A stretch of 64,000 nt of DNA, from contig VJWM01000019.1 of assembly GCA_010909165.1 (NCBI GenBank), forward strand, positions 62,001 to 126,000, given 5' to 3'. Below the pieces are notes generated by a model. It saw nothing but the letters and a program-made list of their open reading frames with translations, was not told where the DNA came from and made no database searches. Shown here in pieces: positions 43,601 through 54,889 of the stretch. The position numbers and the translations under genes are program-made. Source of the stretch: Anthoceros angustus (Eukaryota > Streptophyta > Anthocerotopsida > Anthocerotales > Anthocerotaceae). How positions within the stretch are numbered: the stretch's first letter is position 1; every line of letters begins with the position of its first letter.

Positions 43601-44425
43601 GTCGCCCATCACTGGCTGCTTGCTCCACACCAGCTTCAGCAGCGGGCCCTGGTCCAGCGACACGGGGTACGCCCCGGAGCAGGAGCAGGAAAGAGCACCC
43701 CCCATGGCGTCGTACGCGAACTGCACATCCCGGCTGAACACTATGTAGTAGACAGCATCCTCCTGCTGCGGCAGAGTGCAGTTGAGGCCGCCGGAGCTCT
43801 GGAACGCCAGGGCAATCACGGCGTTCACATCGGCATCCGTGACATTGCCCCCGCTCCCGCTGTAGACGCACTCCGCACCCAGCGTCACATTGTTTGTGAC
43901 AGGCACCTGGTCAGGACCTTTGTACTGCCGAACAATCTCCCACCATCTCTCCACCGTGGGGAGATCTGCACCAGGCCCCGAGGTCTGATTCTGGGTGTCC
44001 GGGGTCAGGGATCGGAAGGCAGTTCTGACGACTGCTTTGCTGGGCTCCTCCCACGGCCCGAACCAGATGAGATGGACGGTGATGGGCGTCCCCATGACCC
44101 TTCCTTCTACTCCTCCTTTCAAGGAGAAATTGGCTGGAGGGCCGGATCCGGAGCCATCGTCACCCAGAAGCACTCGCTGCCGTCGCTTCTTCACGTTCGC
44201 CCCCGGGCGTGAGGCGGCATAGGAATTGACGCTCTCCAGGGAATCGACACGCCCCGGGAGGCTTCCTCCTGCATCGCGTTGATCTCTGGGGAGCGGGAGT
44301 CGGGTGAAGCGGCGATGCGGCGGCGATGCATCAACGTTTCCATGGACACCGGGCGCCGGGCGAGCGAACGAGGAGGCCGAGGCGAGCAGCAGGAGGATGA
44401 GGAGCGAGACAGCCATCTCCCACAT
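40635..44425 (-). CDS. EXORDIUM-CUB-CUB receptor-like protein with degenerate kinase domain
   Basis: Six exons on the minus strand: 44425-43177, 43128-42637, 42542-42280, 42180-41483, 41385-41037, 40925-40635. Phases agree; 3342 nt, 1113 residues. Signal peptide MWEMAVSLLILLLLASASS. Residues about 95-400 match the EXORDIUM/PHI-1 family (TPITVHLIWFGPWEEPSKAV, PTVERWWEIVRQY, VTLGAECVYS, a DTLVSSMLGQLAETAT helix, FLVQQLWS). About 417-580 is a CUB-like domain (CGGTVIVTD, YSPNLRCSWIV, WILKYEA). About 581-705 is a better CUB domain (ISDGSPDGQVYG, LSCSWLL, AVYSG, GWEASFVIS). One membrane helix follows (about 711-735), then a kinase fold with TVK lysine and HRDLKSRN. The DFG triplet is GFH and the glycine loop is weak, so it is probably a pseudokinase. 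The exon 1 donor (43177) is the weakest junction. I know no such fusion in angiosperms. Confidence 0.88.
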
Positions 44426-44835
44426 CCAGCTCTCTTGCCTTCCATGGGAAAGCTTCCTGCAAAGCGTGTTCCGAGAGCAGGCCAAGAAAGGATGCTTCAG
44501 TGGAGCCAGTGTGGTTGCTAGGGGGCAGGTTTCCTTGCGCTAAGGCACAAAGCCGGCGCTGGGTCCATGGAGGAGGGCCAGGGAATCACGGCGGCAATTG
44601 CGAGTGAGAGATCTGTAGCCAGCACTCCGCCAGTCCTGCCAAACTTCAGGCACGCCATTGCAATCGCCCAGGAGGCCTCCAAGTGGCGACACCTGCGCTT
44701 CTCAAGGCTCAGTACATACAATATTTTTGTGGAATTTAGTTGGTAGTACGGACAACAAATAGACATATTGAATATGAGTTCAGTTTCTTGCACTTCTTGC
44801 CAAATCTTTATATCTGGACTTTGGAAGGAAATGTG
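44426..44835 (-). promoter_or_regulatory. 5' flank of the EXORDIUM-CUB receptor gene
   Basis: About 400 bp between the receptor start codon and the LINE-like fragment. Short frames on both strands lack domains. No clear TATA box. The retroelement fragment starts only 410 bp from the start codon, so the promoter is short or includes element sequence. Confidence 0.35.
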
Positions 44836-45245
44836 GAGATTTTATTAAAAAAACAAGATGGGAAATCCCATCTACCCCGAGGCTAAAGGGGACAACCCAC
44901 CGGAAGGGCGGGGGAGTGGGGGAGAAGGTGCCCCCACACTAATCTACCCTGTAACCCCCAACCGCCCCCAAGATATCGCCGTCCAAGATAGGGAAGGGCC
45001 TACTTACCACTGGTGCCGCCGATGCTGCGTCTCCAGCACTCGTGACCGTCCTAAAGATGGCACGACAAATGCCCTTTGCAGGGCAATGGAAACCGGTTGC
45101 CTAAAATAAGCCACAACACTGGAAAGGGGGAGGCCAACCCCGCCCTTGTCGTTGTGGTAGGCCCTTGCACACTCCTTGATGAAACGAGAAAAAACCTTAC
45201 CCAAGGCCCCATGGGTTTCAAGAAGCTTTTGCACTCTTCTCCTCA
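44836..45245 (-). mobile_element. LINE-like 3' end fragment, inverted
   Basis: The reverse complement of this stretch matches 47095-47480 and 51475-51810: the GGGGCC.TGGGTAAGG..TTTCTCG segment, then the GGCCTCCCCCTTTCC segment, then a terminal ATGGGATTTCCCATCTTGTT and ATAAAATCTCCA-like end. It lies head-on against the next plus-strand fragment, so the two have different insertion or inversion histories. Confidence 0.65.
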
Positions 45246-45980
45246 TAGCTCTCCTGCCTAGGTTTAAGGGTCAAGATTCTAAAGTGCAAGGTTTGGTCCC
45301 CATCTGGCATTACTCCCTCTCTTCAATTTCATGGGGGAGGGGGGAGGGACATTGTTCTTCGGAGGGACTTTGCATCTTGGGAGTCCTCATGGGACCTCTA
45401 GCCTTTATTTAGGGTTTTGTGGATAAGGCTTTGAAGAAGGACTTGGCCCACGTCGGCGACCTATCTCTATTAGGGGATCCTTACGTCCTGCTTTGTGTGT
45501 CGACCGGGTTATCTCACCAGGACGGTGGCTCCCTCCCCAACTTTTTGGTTAAGCCTGCGTAATTTTGATCTACAGATTATGAAGGCACTTGGAGACATTA
45601 TCGGGTCGGGGACCTTCGAGTGTGCCACATGGAGCTTTGCGCAGCGGTAGGCATCCCTTTCTGTGCTTTTGGGGGCACAGGTTTGCTGGCCATGGAGGCC
45701 TCGGCGCCCAAGGCCTTCCTTGGGAGTTGGGCCGTCTTTGCCCCTATCTTCAACGCTCATTCTAAATCCGGGATGTTCACATCTTGGAGGCCTTCGACTT
45801 GAGCATTGAAGAGGGGGCCTTCCTTTTGCAAGCTTCTCTTAAGTTGGCCAGGGAGTCCCTTTCCTCCGAGGCTAGGGCGCCCATACCTCCCTTTTCCTCG
45901 TTTTCCGTGGAAAGGCTACGTGGCCTTTAGGCTTCTCTCTAGGAGAAGCAATACGGGCAAGCGCAGCGGGCAATCCTTCT
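45246..45980 (+). mobile_element. LINE-like reverse transcriptase fragment
   Basis: Matches the interior of the larger copy at 50205-50960: the segment after the RT active site (GTGCAAGGT...ATCACTCCCTCTCTTCAA), the GGACTTGGCCCAC...AGCGACCT segment, and a C-terminal stretch encoding GLLAMEASAPKAFLGSWAV. The frame is broken many times. It is a relic of a non-LTR retroelement reverse transcriptase gene. Confidence 0.65.
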
Positions 45981-46100
45981 AGACTCTACTATTCTCCGGC
46001 CTGTTCATGCCCGCATCCGCTTTTGCTCGGTATCATGCCGCGTGACACTAATCTCTGTACTTTAATTAATCTAAAGCGCTTACGTTAATTAAGTGTTTAT

Positions 46101-46420
46101 TAATGTTAATTAAACATGGTTAACAATAGCCAAGTGGATAAGCTGAAGTAATATGCTTAGGCATATTTCTTGCATATTATAGTGTATTCTTATGATACAA
46201 TAGCTAGTGGATAAGTTCAAGTAATATGCTTTAGCATATTCCTTGCATATTATAGTGTATTCTTAGGATATTTCGGCATGCCGAAGAGGATATCTTAGGA
46301 ATATGCCAATGCCAAGGGCTAGTATATATAGACTCTTTCAGAGGACAGCTCGGATCATAGCTTGTCCTCTTGATATGCAATGCAAGGGTGTTGTGAGGAG
46401 GCCAAAGCTATGACTCCGAG
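46101..46420. mobile_element. LTR-like AT-rich segment with 73-bp tandem duplication
   Basis: Begins TGTTAATTAAACATGG. It contains two units of 73 bp (46133 and 46206; core AGTAATATGCTT and TTGCATATTATAGTGTATTC), a perfect 14-bp palindrome TTCGGCATGCCGAA at 46272-46285, a TATATATAG box near 46322-46332, and then a GC-richer part. This layout resembles a solo LTR of a copia-type element. No matching second LTR or target-site duplication was found, so the call is tentative. Confidence 0.4.
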
Positions 46421-46589
46421 AGCGATGTGTGAGGAATTTGCGTGTTGTTCTCGTGAGGAGAGTGTGTTTGTGCCATGATGTGCGAGCTACTCCTTCCCAT
46501 TGTTATTGGTTTGCACCTATATTTGCATATTTGATTTGTTTGCTTGGTTGTTTGTTGAGGAAGTGCTTATATGAATTCAAGTGCTTACC

Positions 46590-47490
46590 TCGTGCGACAT
46601 CGGGGAAGGGAGCAGGCTCCTGGATTCTGGCTCGGCCTTGCATCCAGGGTTTTGAATCGCACCAGCTTCTTTTTCTACCGCCTGGGTTTGGTCGAGCCTC
46701 TGGCCTATTCTCTCTCAGCTTGCAGCTGTGGGGCCTCCCTCGACGACTCAGGGTCCCACCTGGCTTGTTGTCTAATTGGAGAGCAACGTATCGCTACGCA
46801 TGATGCCGTTTGCAACGTTATGCTCTTGATAGCCAAGGAGAGGGGTTATTTTCCATATAGGTAGCGTCCATATACCCTGTGCAATGGGATGTCACTTTGG
46901 GCACATTTATTTCTGAACCTAGAGCACCAAATCTATGTTGCAGATGCCGTCGTAACGGACCCTGCCCAGAACTCCATTTGTGAGCATGTCATTATCAACC
47001 CTCCGGCCTAGACGGTGGGGGGATGCGCGACTGCCAAGGTATACAATACACCTTTGCAGGATGGCCACGCCTTCATTCCCCTCGCCATTGAGACTCACGG
47101 GGCTATGGGCAAGGATTTTTCTCGGCTCATTAAGGTTTGTGCTAAAGCCTACCACCGTTGTCGGAACGGGGTGGGTCTCCCTCTTTCCTTGGTGGTGGCT
47201 TTCTTTTGACAGTGAGTATCCATCGCACTGCAGAGGGCGCTGGTCAATGCTAATTACAAGACGACGATGAGCGCAAGAGACGTGGCGTCATCGGCACTAG
47301 TTGTAGGTAGGCCTTTCCTCATCTCGGACCACAATATTATCGGGGCAGTAGGTAGCTTTGGGGTTGACATTCATGGGGGCTAGCCACCCTTGGCTCTTGA
47401 CCCTACTGGATTGTCCCCCCTCGGTTTGGGGTGGATGGGTTTTCCCATCTCTTCTTTTTAATAAAGTCTCCATTGATCTCTCAAGTTCAA
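46590..47490 (+). mobile_element. LINE-like C-terminal and 3' end fragment
   Basis: Parallels 50960-51815 of the larger copy: GGGAGC.GGCTCCT segment, a stretch encoding ACCLIGEQRIATHDAVCNVM, then IYVADAVVTDPAQNS-like sequence, GAMGKDFSRLIKVCAKAYH, and a 3' end with ATGGGTTTTCCCATC and TAATAAAGTCTC. The frame is interrupted by stops. Confidence 0.65.
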
Positions 47491-47588
47491 AGCACATGTA
47501 TAACTATTCTCTTGGTAATCAAACAGAAGCTCCGGAGAGAGCTCTCTATCCAAATCGCCCATTGCAAGCAAGATAATAGAGATCATAT

Positions 47589-47655
47589 GTTACGTAACTT
47601 GTTAGCAATTACTAACAAGTTATGTAACCCTATTAAATATTAATATTTAATAGGG
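47589..47655. repeat. Two adjacent hairpin-forming palindromes
   Basis: First an inverted repeat with 17-bp arms (47589-47605 and 47612-47628, one mismatch, 6-nt loop CAATTA). Directly abutting is a perfect 28-bp palindrome at 47628-47655 centred on AATATTAATATT and flanked by CCCTATT/AATAGGG. The two structures share a base. Confidence 0.85.
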
Positions 47656-47659
47656 TTAT

Positions 47660-49250
47660 ATTATTGAATTGGCGGAATATTCAGAATGGCAGTGAACGTC
47701 ATCGACAATCCCTTGAGTACACATATGGGTTTTTCCAGCTTCATCGAAGTAAAAGGTGGTTTTAGAGATAAAAACATACAAGGTTATCTGAAATATGGAC
47801 CTTGCCAGTTGGGCAAACAACCCACCAATTAGGTTATCAACCCACCAGTTGTTGACTGGTTGATTACACTTGCTATACTCATCTTATTAAAAAAAAAATC
47901 TCACGTGGATCCATCCTCATTGTTTCAGAACGCTCCAATTTTCAACGACTAAGATCTCAGGGCACGAGACTTGATTTCAGCATTCAATCTTTAATAATCA
48001 TAGCACTTCAAGCAAGAACATTCACGTAAGTACTTGCAAATTCTTTATCTTAAGAAAAATAGCACAAGCATAAGGACTTGGTTTGAACCGTGGAAGTGTT
48101 TTCTCTACTTCAGTTAAAGAAGTTATTTTTGCAAGATATATTTACATATTGTCCATGGAGTTATGGGTTCCTCAACCCTTGCAAGAGTCACCAAGAACTC
48201 TACATTAAATACAAAATCATGAGGGATGAGCTATTGTCTAAATTTGAGTAAGGACTTCACTACTTGATCTCGAAAGCTAGCATTAGCATAAGATTCAGGC
48301 GGTCCTTTTCACTTAGAAGGGCTAGCCATATGCTATCATCGCTAGAATCAAAGAATTGCTCTGTAACCGATCCCTCAAGCTTGGCATTAACATCGGCTTC
48401 AGCTTTTGTTGCATCAATTAAAGTTGTTGTCTCAACGGCTAAAGTTTTTGTTGCATCTTTCTCGAAGAAAGGCTCCTCACTATATTTATGAGCTTGAACA
48501 TTGGTATTTTCTTTTTCCATACATATCTTGGGGCTTTGGCACCATAAGTCACCCATCCTCCTACCACATGGCCCATGCCGCCTAGCCATGGGGGCCATTG
48601 AAAGAGAAAATAAATTCGAGTTGTGCCTGGCACACTCAACCGACCACCGTCTGCTATGGACTGAAGAGGCTAAAACTTGTTTCAACATGAGAGGGTTTTT
48701 CACCGATATCATCTTCACACACAAGCATCCTCCCATGTTTTTATGAATGCCAAGTGGCACCTCCCGTGGAAACACCTTCATTAAGGAACTGCATTCCATA
48801 GTGCACTTTTTGATTCACGCTCTACATTCAAGAAAAAAGTACAACATGAGCTCACTTCCAATTGTTTATTTAAGGACACCAGGAGGATTAGGTAAAGAAC
48901 ATTCAAACTTTGCATAATGTGCTTCTACAACCTCCATAGTAATAATTGCATCAATATTCAAACCACCTTGATAGGCATCCTACGGAAGAAAATCCCACAA
49001 ATTCAAACCAAATATGACAGCACATTCAAGATATAAATACCTTACGTGGAAAAGAAGTGGAAAAGATTTTCAGTATTTCAATATTTCACATATATTACGT
49101 TCAAATTTATCTACCTCCAACTCTTTTACTTTAATTAGATAAATGTATAGCTTGTCAAGTAAAGTAATCGTAATGGTGACACTCAATATGAAGATGATCC
49201 AACAATATAGTCGGGCTATTCTTTATATGCTAGATAAAGTCTCAACTGGG
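47660..49250 (-). other. AT-rich gap with one unrecognised ORF (48260-48799, minus)
   Basis: The only notable frame runs from an ATG at 48799 to a stop at 48260 on the minus strand: 179 codons. It begins MECSSLMKVFPREVPLGIHK, has a Cys- and basic-rich middle (RRHGPCGRRMG) and an acidic C-terminus rich in Asp, Glu and Ala. I recognise no family. It is long for such AT-rich DNA but could be chance or a transposon remnant. I see nothing else in the gap. Confidence 0.3.
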
Positions 49251-49252
49251 AA

Positions 49253-49396
49253 ACTACTATACTTGGTTTACATGAGGCCAATCTGGAGTTTCTATTCTAA
49301 ACTACTATACTTGGTTTACATGAGGCTAATCTAGAGTTTCTATTCTAAACTACTATAATTGGTTTACAAGAGGCTATTCACCTAGAAAGTTACTAT
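49253..49396. repeat. 48-bp tandem repeat x 3
   Basis: Units start ACTACTATACTTGGTTTACA near 49253 and 49301, with a third at 49349 carrying a few substitutions. Confidence 0.85.
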
Positions 49397-49690
49397 CTTT
49401 TAAGTTTGTATGATCTTAGAGTCTTTCTCATATAATTGGATTTTATGAGACTATTCCGGAGTTTCACCGAGGAAGTTACTGTCTTTTAAATTTGTATGTT
49501 CTTAGGGTCTTTCTCATATAATTGGCCTATATGATACTATTCTAAAATCTCACATAGGAAGTTATCATCTTTTAAATTTGTGTGATCTAAGGGTCTTTTT
49601 TATATAATTGGTTTATATGATACTATTCTAGAGTCTCACATAGGAAGTAACTATCCTTTAAGTTGGTATGATCTTAGGGTCTTGCGACTA
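49385..49690. repeat. 86-bp tandem repeat x 4
   Basis: Units beginning GAAAGT/GGAAGT lie at 49385, 49471, 49557 and 49643 (the last partial), each with CTTTTAA, GGGTCTTTCTCATATAATTG and ACTATTC cores. The spacing is a constant 86 bp. Confidence 0.85.
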
Positions 49691-49879
49691 AGCAACTAAC
49701 CAATTTGCAAAGAACTCGAATTGATAAATTTGATCGTATTAGAAGTTATTTTATTGTATTTTATATTTTGATAGAGTCTTCAGAAATATTTTGAGTACAT
49801 CTTTTTTACTAGTAGTTCTACATATAATGATATTGTTATTTTTTATAATTTTAAAAACTAATCAATAAAAGCATGTGTT

Positions 49880-51815
49880 TTTGTAGGTGTTATTGTGTTT
49901 TCCGGGCAACTAGCAAGTCTTATTCCATTTGTCCGCTCTTTCTACGGTTCCCTATCTAACCTCTACTTTCAGCATGGGCCATGCACGGAAGGGGTTTCTG
50001 TGCTTGACTCGGCAACGGGCACGAGACACGGGGACCCCTTGGGGGATGCCCTCTTTGCCGTGGAGCACTTCAGGACGCTGTCCACTACTGCCTCCGCAGT
50101 CGAGGAGTGTCGCTTTCCGTCCGTGGTGGATGACACTCATATCTTAGGACCAGGGGACAAGGTCAAGGAGGCATTCGAACTCTTCTCCTTGGAGCTATCC
50201 CACCTGGGTTTGAGGGTTAAGATCTTGAAGTGCAAGGTGTGCTCCCCGTCGGGCATCACTCCCTCTCTTCAATATATTGGGGGGAACATTGTTTTCGCGT
50301 AGGGACTTCGCGTCTTGGGGGTACTGGTGGGATCCCCGGACTTTATTGAAGGTTTTGTTGATGCTGCTTTGGACTAGGATTTGGCCCACATCAGCGACCT
50401 CTCTCACTTAAAGGACACTTAGGTGGCATTTGGCATCCTTTCTTCCTGCTTCACGGGTCGGCCAGGGTACCTCACTAGAACGATTGCTCCCTCCCCAGTT
50501 TTTCTATCAAGCTTGGTGAAGTTTAATAAACAGGTTATGCAGGCGCTTGGGGACATCATTGGCCTAGGCACCTTCGAGTGTCCCTACCTATCGCCTTTGA
50601 AGGCACTGGTCTGCTGGACATGGAGGCCTCGGCGCCGGCGGCCTTCCTTGGGAGCTGGGCCCTCTCTGCCCTCGTCTTGGCCTCTCGGTTCTTAATCTGG
50701 GATTCCCTTATCTTGGAGGCCTTCGTCTCTGATGTTGAGGTGGAGGCCTTCACCTCCCTTGTAGGTTTCCCTAAGGTTGGCTAGGATTTCCTTGTCCTTA
50801 GAGGCCAGGGCGGCCATGCCTCTTTTTTTCCACACTCTTTGTGGACGGGCTGTGCGGCCTTTAGGCCTCTCTTTAAGAGAAGCAATTCAGGTAGACGCAG
50901 AGGGCCCTTCTTCTGGATTCTACCGTTCCCTGGCCTGCTCAAGCTCACCTCCGCTCTTGCTCAGGAAAGGGAGCGGGCTCCTAGCTTCTAGCTTGGCCAT
51001 GCATCTAGGCTTTGCGAATTGCGCCAGCCTTTTTCTCTAGTACCACGATGAGGTTTCGTCTGGGCTTGGTCCAACCTTTGGCATGTTCTCTATCATTTTG
51101 TAGTTTTTGAGCCCCCCTCGATGCCTCTGGGTCCCACCTAGCTCGCTGTCCAGATGGAGGGCAGCGTATCGCTATGCATGATGCCGTTCGCAACGTCATG
51201 TTCTTCATGGCCAAGGAGAGCGGATTTCTTTCACATAGGGAGCGCCCATACACCCTGCACAATGGTGTGTCGCTCAGGGTGGATCTATTTCTAACCAGGG
51301 GTGATCAAATCTATGTTGCGGATGTCACCATAATATACCCTATCCGGCACACTATTTGTGAGCACGTCATCATCAACCCTCCTGGTTGGGCGGCGGAGGA
51401 CGCGCGACATCTAAAGTACCCAAGTACACACCTATGCAGAACGGCCATGCCTTTATCTTCCTCGCCATCAAGACCCACGGGGCCATGGGCAAGGATTTCG
51501 GATGGTTCATAAAGGATTGTGCTAAAGCCTACCACGGTTGACGGAACGGGGTGGGTCTCCCCCTTTCCTCCGTGATGGCTTTCTTTCGACAGCGGGTTTC
51601 CATCGCCCTGCAAAGGGCATTGGCCAACGCTGTTTACAGGACGGCAATGGGCGCGGGAGATGCGTATCAGCGGTACGGTCATAAGTATGCCTTTCCTTAT
51701 TTGCCACGACATACTTGGGGCGGGCGACCCCCCTGACCCTTGGTCTATCAATGGGTTGTTCCCTATCGGCTTGGGGTACATAGGTTTTCTCATCTCTTCT
51801 TCTCTATAAAGTCTC
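49880..51815 (+). mobile_element. LINE-like retroelement, decayed reverse transcriptase
   Basis: The most complete of three related copies. 49895-50300 is an open stretch with reverse transcriptase features: GTRHGDPLGDALFAVEHF, then the catalytic VVDDTHI, then GLRVKILKCKVCSPSG. Stops at 50300, 50373 and 50420 interrupt what follows. 50580-50700 reads GLLDMEASAPAAFLGSWAL. 51140-51420 carries a C-terminal domain with QRIAMHDAVRNVM and IYVADVTIIYPIRHT. The 3' end near 51800 has CTATAAAGTCTC. The DD pair is kept, but the N-terminal part of the RT and any endonuclease domain are absent, so it is non-autonomous or dead. No poly-A tail is clear. Confidence 0.75.
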
Positions 51816-54654
51816 AATTTCTCCCTTTTTTGTGGATATATACAAATCCATTATAATAGTACGAAAGGAATATAAACAGGACTATGTATCTTATGCTTTT
51901 TAGAAAAATAAAATATTTTGAGGAAAGCTATTTATCCAAACTATGAATCTTAAGTTTTTCAGAAAAATAAAATACTTTGAGGAAAGTTATTTATCCAAAT
52001 ATTCTTTGATTTGAAAACAATAAGGCACATAGTCCAAGAGAAAGCCTTTCCGTCGCTCTTAAATATTCATGAACCATCGGATCATGTAGTAATGACTTCC
52101 ATGTCTTGATGAATTTGGACGTTTTTTCCAAAGATTCTTTGGCCTTTGGACTGGACAAATTGGTGAAATATTTTGGTTATTTTTTATGATATAGAAGGCA
52201 TGATGTAGACAAAGGGTAACCTTAACATGACCTAGTGTAATAAAAAAGTTGTGCACAATGCTAAAAAACATGAGTCAAAAGGCTCAACGTGAGTGAGTAG
52301 GGCATTCTAGGGTTAAAGTTGTTTTAGTGCTGTGGACTACAATATTATATGGAGACCATAAAGGAGGAAGGTGGAAAAACATATGTACATACTAATAGGT
52401 TGTTGATAAAGTATTACTTGTTGTTGTTGTTGTTGTTAGGTTTGTAGTTGTTCTACATACAAATGTCGATTAGAGATTACTTATCCTTGTATTCTTGATT
52501 GTTTTGTATATATGTCACATATGACCAAGTCTTTGAAGAGCAATTGATACGTTAAGGTTATTCATTATTAATATATTAAACTATATATATCGTTGGAGTT
52601 ATCGATAAAATATAATATGCTATTATGGTTGTTCAAGATACCTGAAGTGTACTTGTTGTTGGTTAAGGTTATTATTAATATATTAAACTATATATATCAT
52701 TGGAGTTATGGATAAAATATAATATGCTATTATGGTTGTTCAAGATACATGAAGTATACTTATTGTTGATGCGGCTATTCTGTAGATTTTTTAGTGAATT
52801 TGTAATGTGCATTTCATCACAAATAGCCCCGTATGGCTCGTGCATTTTATTCAGAAGTAGTCCCGCAGGACTCTTACAATAGGCACGTAGTGAATTTGTG
52901 AATTAGCTCCAGTTAGTGGAAGTTATTGCAATGGCCCGAGTTTGTAGTAATTGCATCTCTCTTCATAGATTGCATGGTCGCCTGAGCTTGCTCTTATGTC
53001 CAAACTTCATAATGTAAGGGCAATTAGACGTTGTCTTCTGACCAATTTTCTTGTATGTGTGTTTCCATATGGTATTTTCCGTTGAAAGTGAACTAGTAAG
53101 CTCATGATCAAAGGCTCCCATTCTGGCAAATGCTCTCCCACATACTCAAATGCCAATTGCTCGCTAGGAGTGAGTTATCGGGGATGTTGCTCAGATTTTA
53201 AGAAACCCCACCGAGTTATAAGAGGTTATGTTCTGGAATAGTATGTTAAACAACTCTTATGTGATGTCTACACTGGCTTTTGAATAGGCTGTGGTCTCTC
53301 CCGTAAGGTTACTACCTCTAGGAATCGTACTCTGGATTAGTATGTTCACACAACTCTTATGTGATGTCTAGAATGGTGTTTGAAACGGGTTATCATCTCT
53401 AGTAAGGTCAGTAACTTTAGGAATCGTCTCAACTCACACTGAAATATAAAATAAATACATAGATAAATGAAAGAAGAATCAACGAAAGAAGAATCCATTG
53501 AAAATAACATGTTTTCTTCTTTTGTTCATCTGGATCTGTTGTTTCTATTTTTTTAATTTCATGAGCGACGAGACTTCCATGGTGTACCCAAAAAGAAAGC
53601 CGCTGCATTTTCTTTTTTCTGCATATATTACATATAATGAGGTACCACATACATACGTGTCACATTAGTGTAGCACCCCAAATTCACCCATGTATGAAAA
53701 ATCAAGATTCCTCACATAGATCCCACCATTCCCCAAAGTGATCATTGTTCTTGCACAAGTTTTACTCGATCTCATTGATGATTCTAAACTCTGTCTGCAC
53801 GGCGATATGGCTTAGGCGATCCTAGTGTACCAGGATCACTCAAGCCAGATCATCGTTGTGCGAGATCATCAGTGCGTTGTGCTACATATAGCCCGGTAGG
53901 ACCATGAAATAGAAGATTGGTGGATAAGATATGGTATCCGTGACATCCAGACATGAGTTAATAGAACTCCATAGTTAAGCGTTCGAAGACGCTTCACTAT
54001 AGACTTCCAATGAGCTCACATCTAGATGTCGCTTCTTCAAGAAAAGGACGTTGTTGTGATATCACCTCTCCATTCGCTTTTGGTCAGTTATTAGGGGATT
54101 TATATATGTACAATTTTCGTGTAATTTTAATCTATGCAAGACCAATCATGAGCCCGTGATGTGCCTAGCCTTTTCTTGTGCAAGAACAAGGTTGGTCCAT
54201 CTCCTTCGCCATATCCAATACCCCGCACATCTATAACCACATAACTACAAATGCAGTGGTCCAATTTCCAAAATATGTATGTATTGGAAGTGGTGTAGAC
54301 GACCAAGGTGAAAGATGTTTGATCTAAAATAACCTTTGAATTCCTCAAAGTACTCGTATGTTTATCTAGTCCACACATAATTGTAGACAAAACTTGTCAT
54401 GTCCCTAGTTTTGCCCATAAGATGATTTGGGGGACTTTATCTATTTATAAGATGAGTTTGGTCACTTATTTGGTTATTTCTAGATGCAAAATTCTAAACT
54501 CTAGGCTTATCTTTATCATGGTTTGAGCAACTTGTTAAGAATTTTCTCATGAAATTGAAAAACAAAATTCAAATACCACATATGGTTGCGTTCTAATTAA
54601 TCAACTAAAATCACCAAAGAGGTGGTCTAAAGAAGAATTAGGGGAGATAACATC
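51816..54654. other. AT-rich gap with short tandem repeats
   Basis: No gene supported. Visible structure: a (TTG)n run at 52418-52438; a 112-bp direct duplication at about 52555-52660 and 52667-52768 (core TATTAAACTATATATATC and GCTATTATGGTTGTTCAAG); and a duplication of about 105 bp at 53224-53420 (core AGTATGTT..ACAACTCTTATGTGATGTCTA, and CTAGGAATCGT). Confidence 0.6.
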
Positions 54655-54888
54655 CTATTGATAGGGAGAATTTGGCTGAGCCATAACATCTGCAAGATGA
54701 GATAAAATATTCGCTGCTAAACCTTCTCTTAAAGCAATATCTATAGCGGAAGCGAGTGGCTCAGCTCTAAATTGATCTAGAGTATTAGGAGACCCAACAT
54801 CTTGTAATAAACCATCTTCTAACATGGAAGTAATATTTGGAGAACTATCATTTTGTACCTTGAAACTATTGTCTTCTTCAACAAGAAG
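54655..54888 (-). pseudogene. Coding-like fragment of unknown protein
   Basis: On the minus strand an open stretch of 77 codons ends in a stop at 54655. It starts after an in-frame stop and has no good ATG until MLEDG. It reads NITSMLEDGLLQDVGSPN and then PLASAIDIALREGLAANIL, SHLADVMAQPNSPYQ. The amphipathic helical pattern and balanced composition look coding in AT-rich surroundings. A further piece upstream in another frame (SSPKRLEELEVNIGLRSF, near 54940) suggests a frameshifted gene fragment or an exon. I do not recognise the family. Confidence 0.3.
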
Positions 54889-54889
54889 C

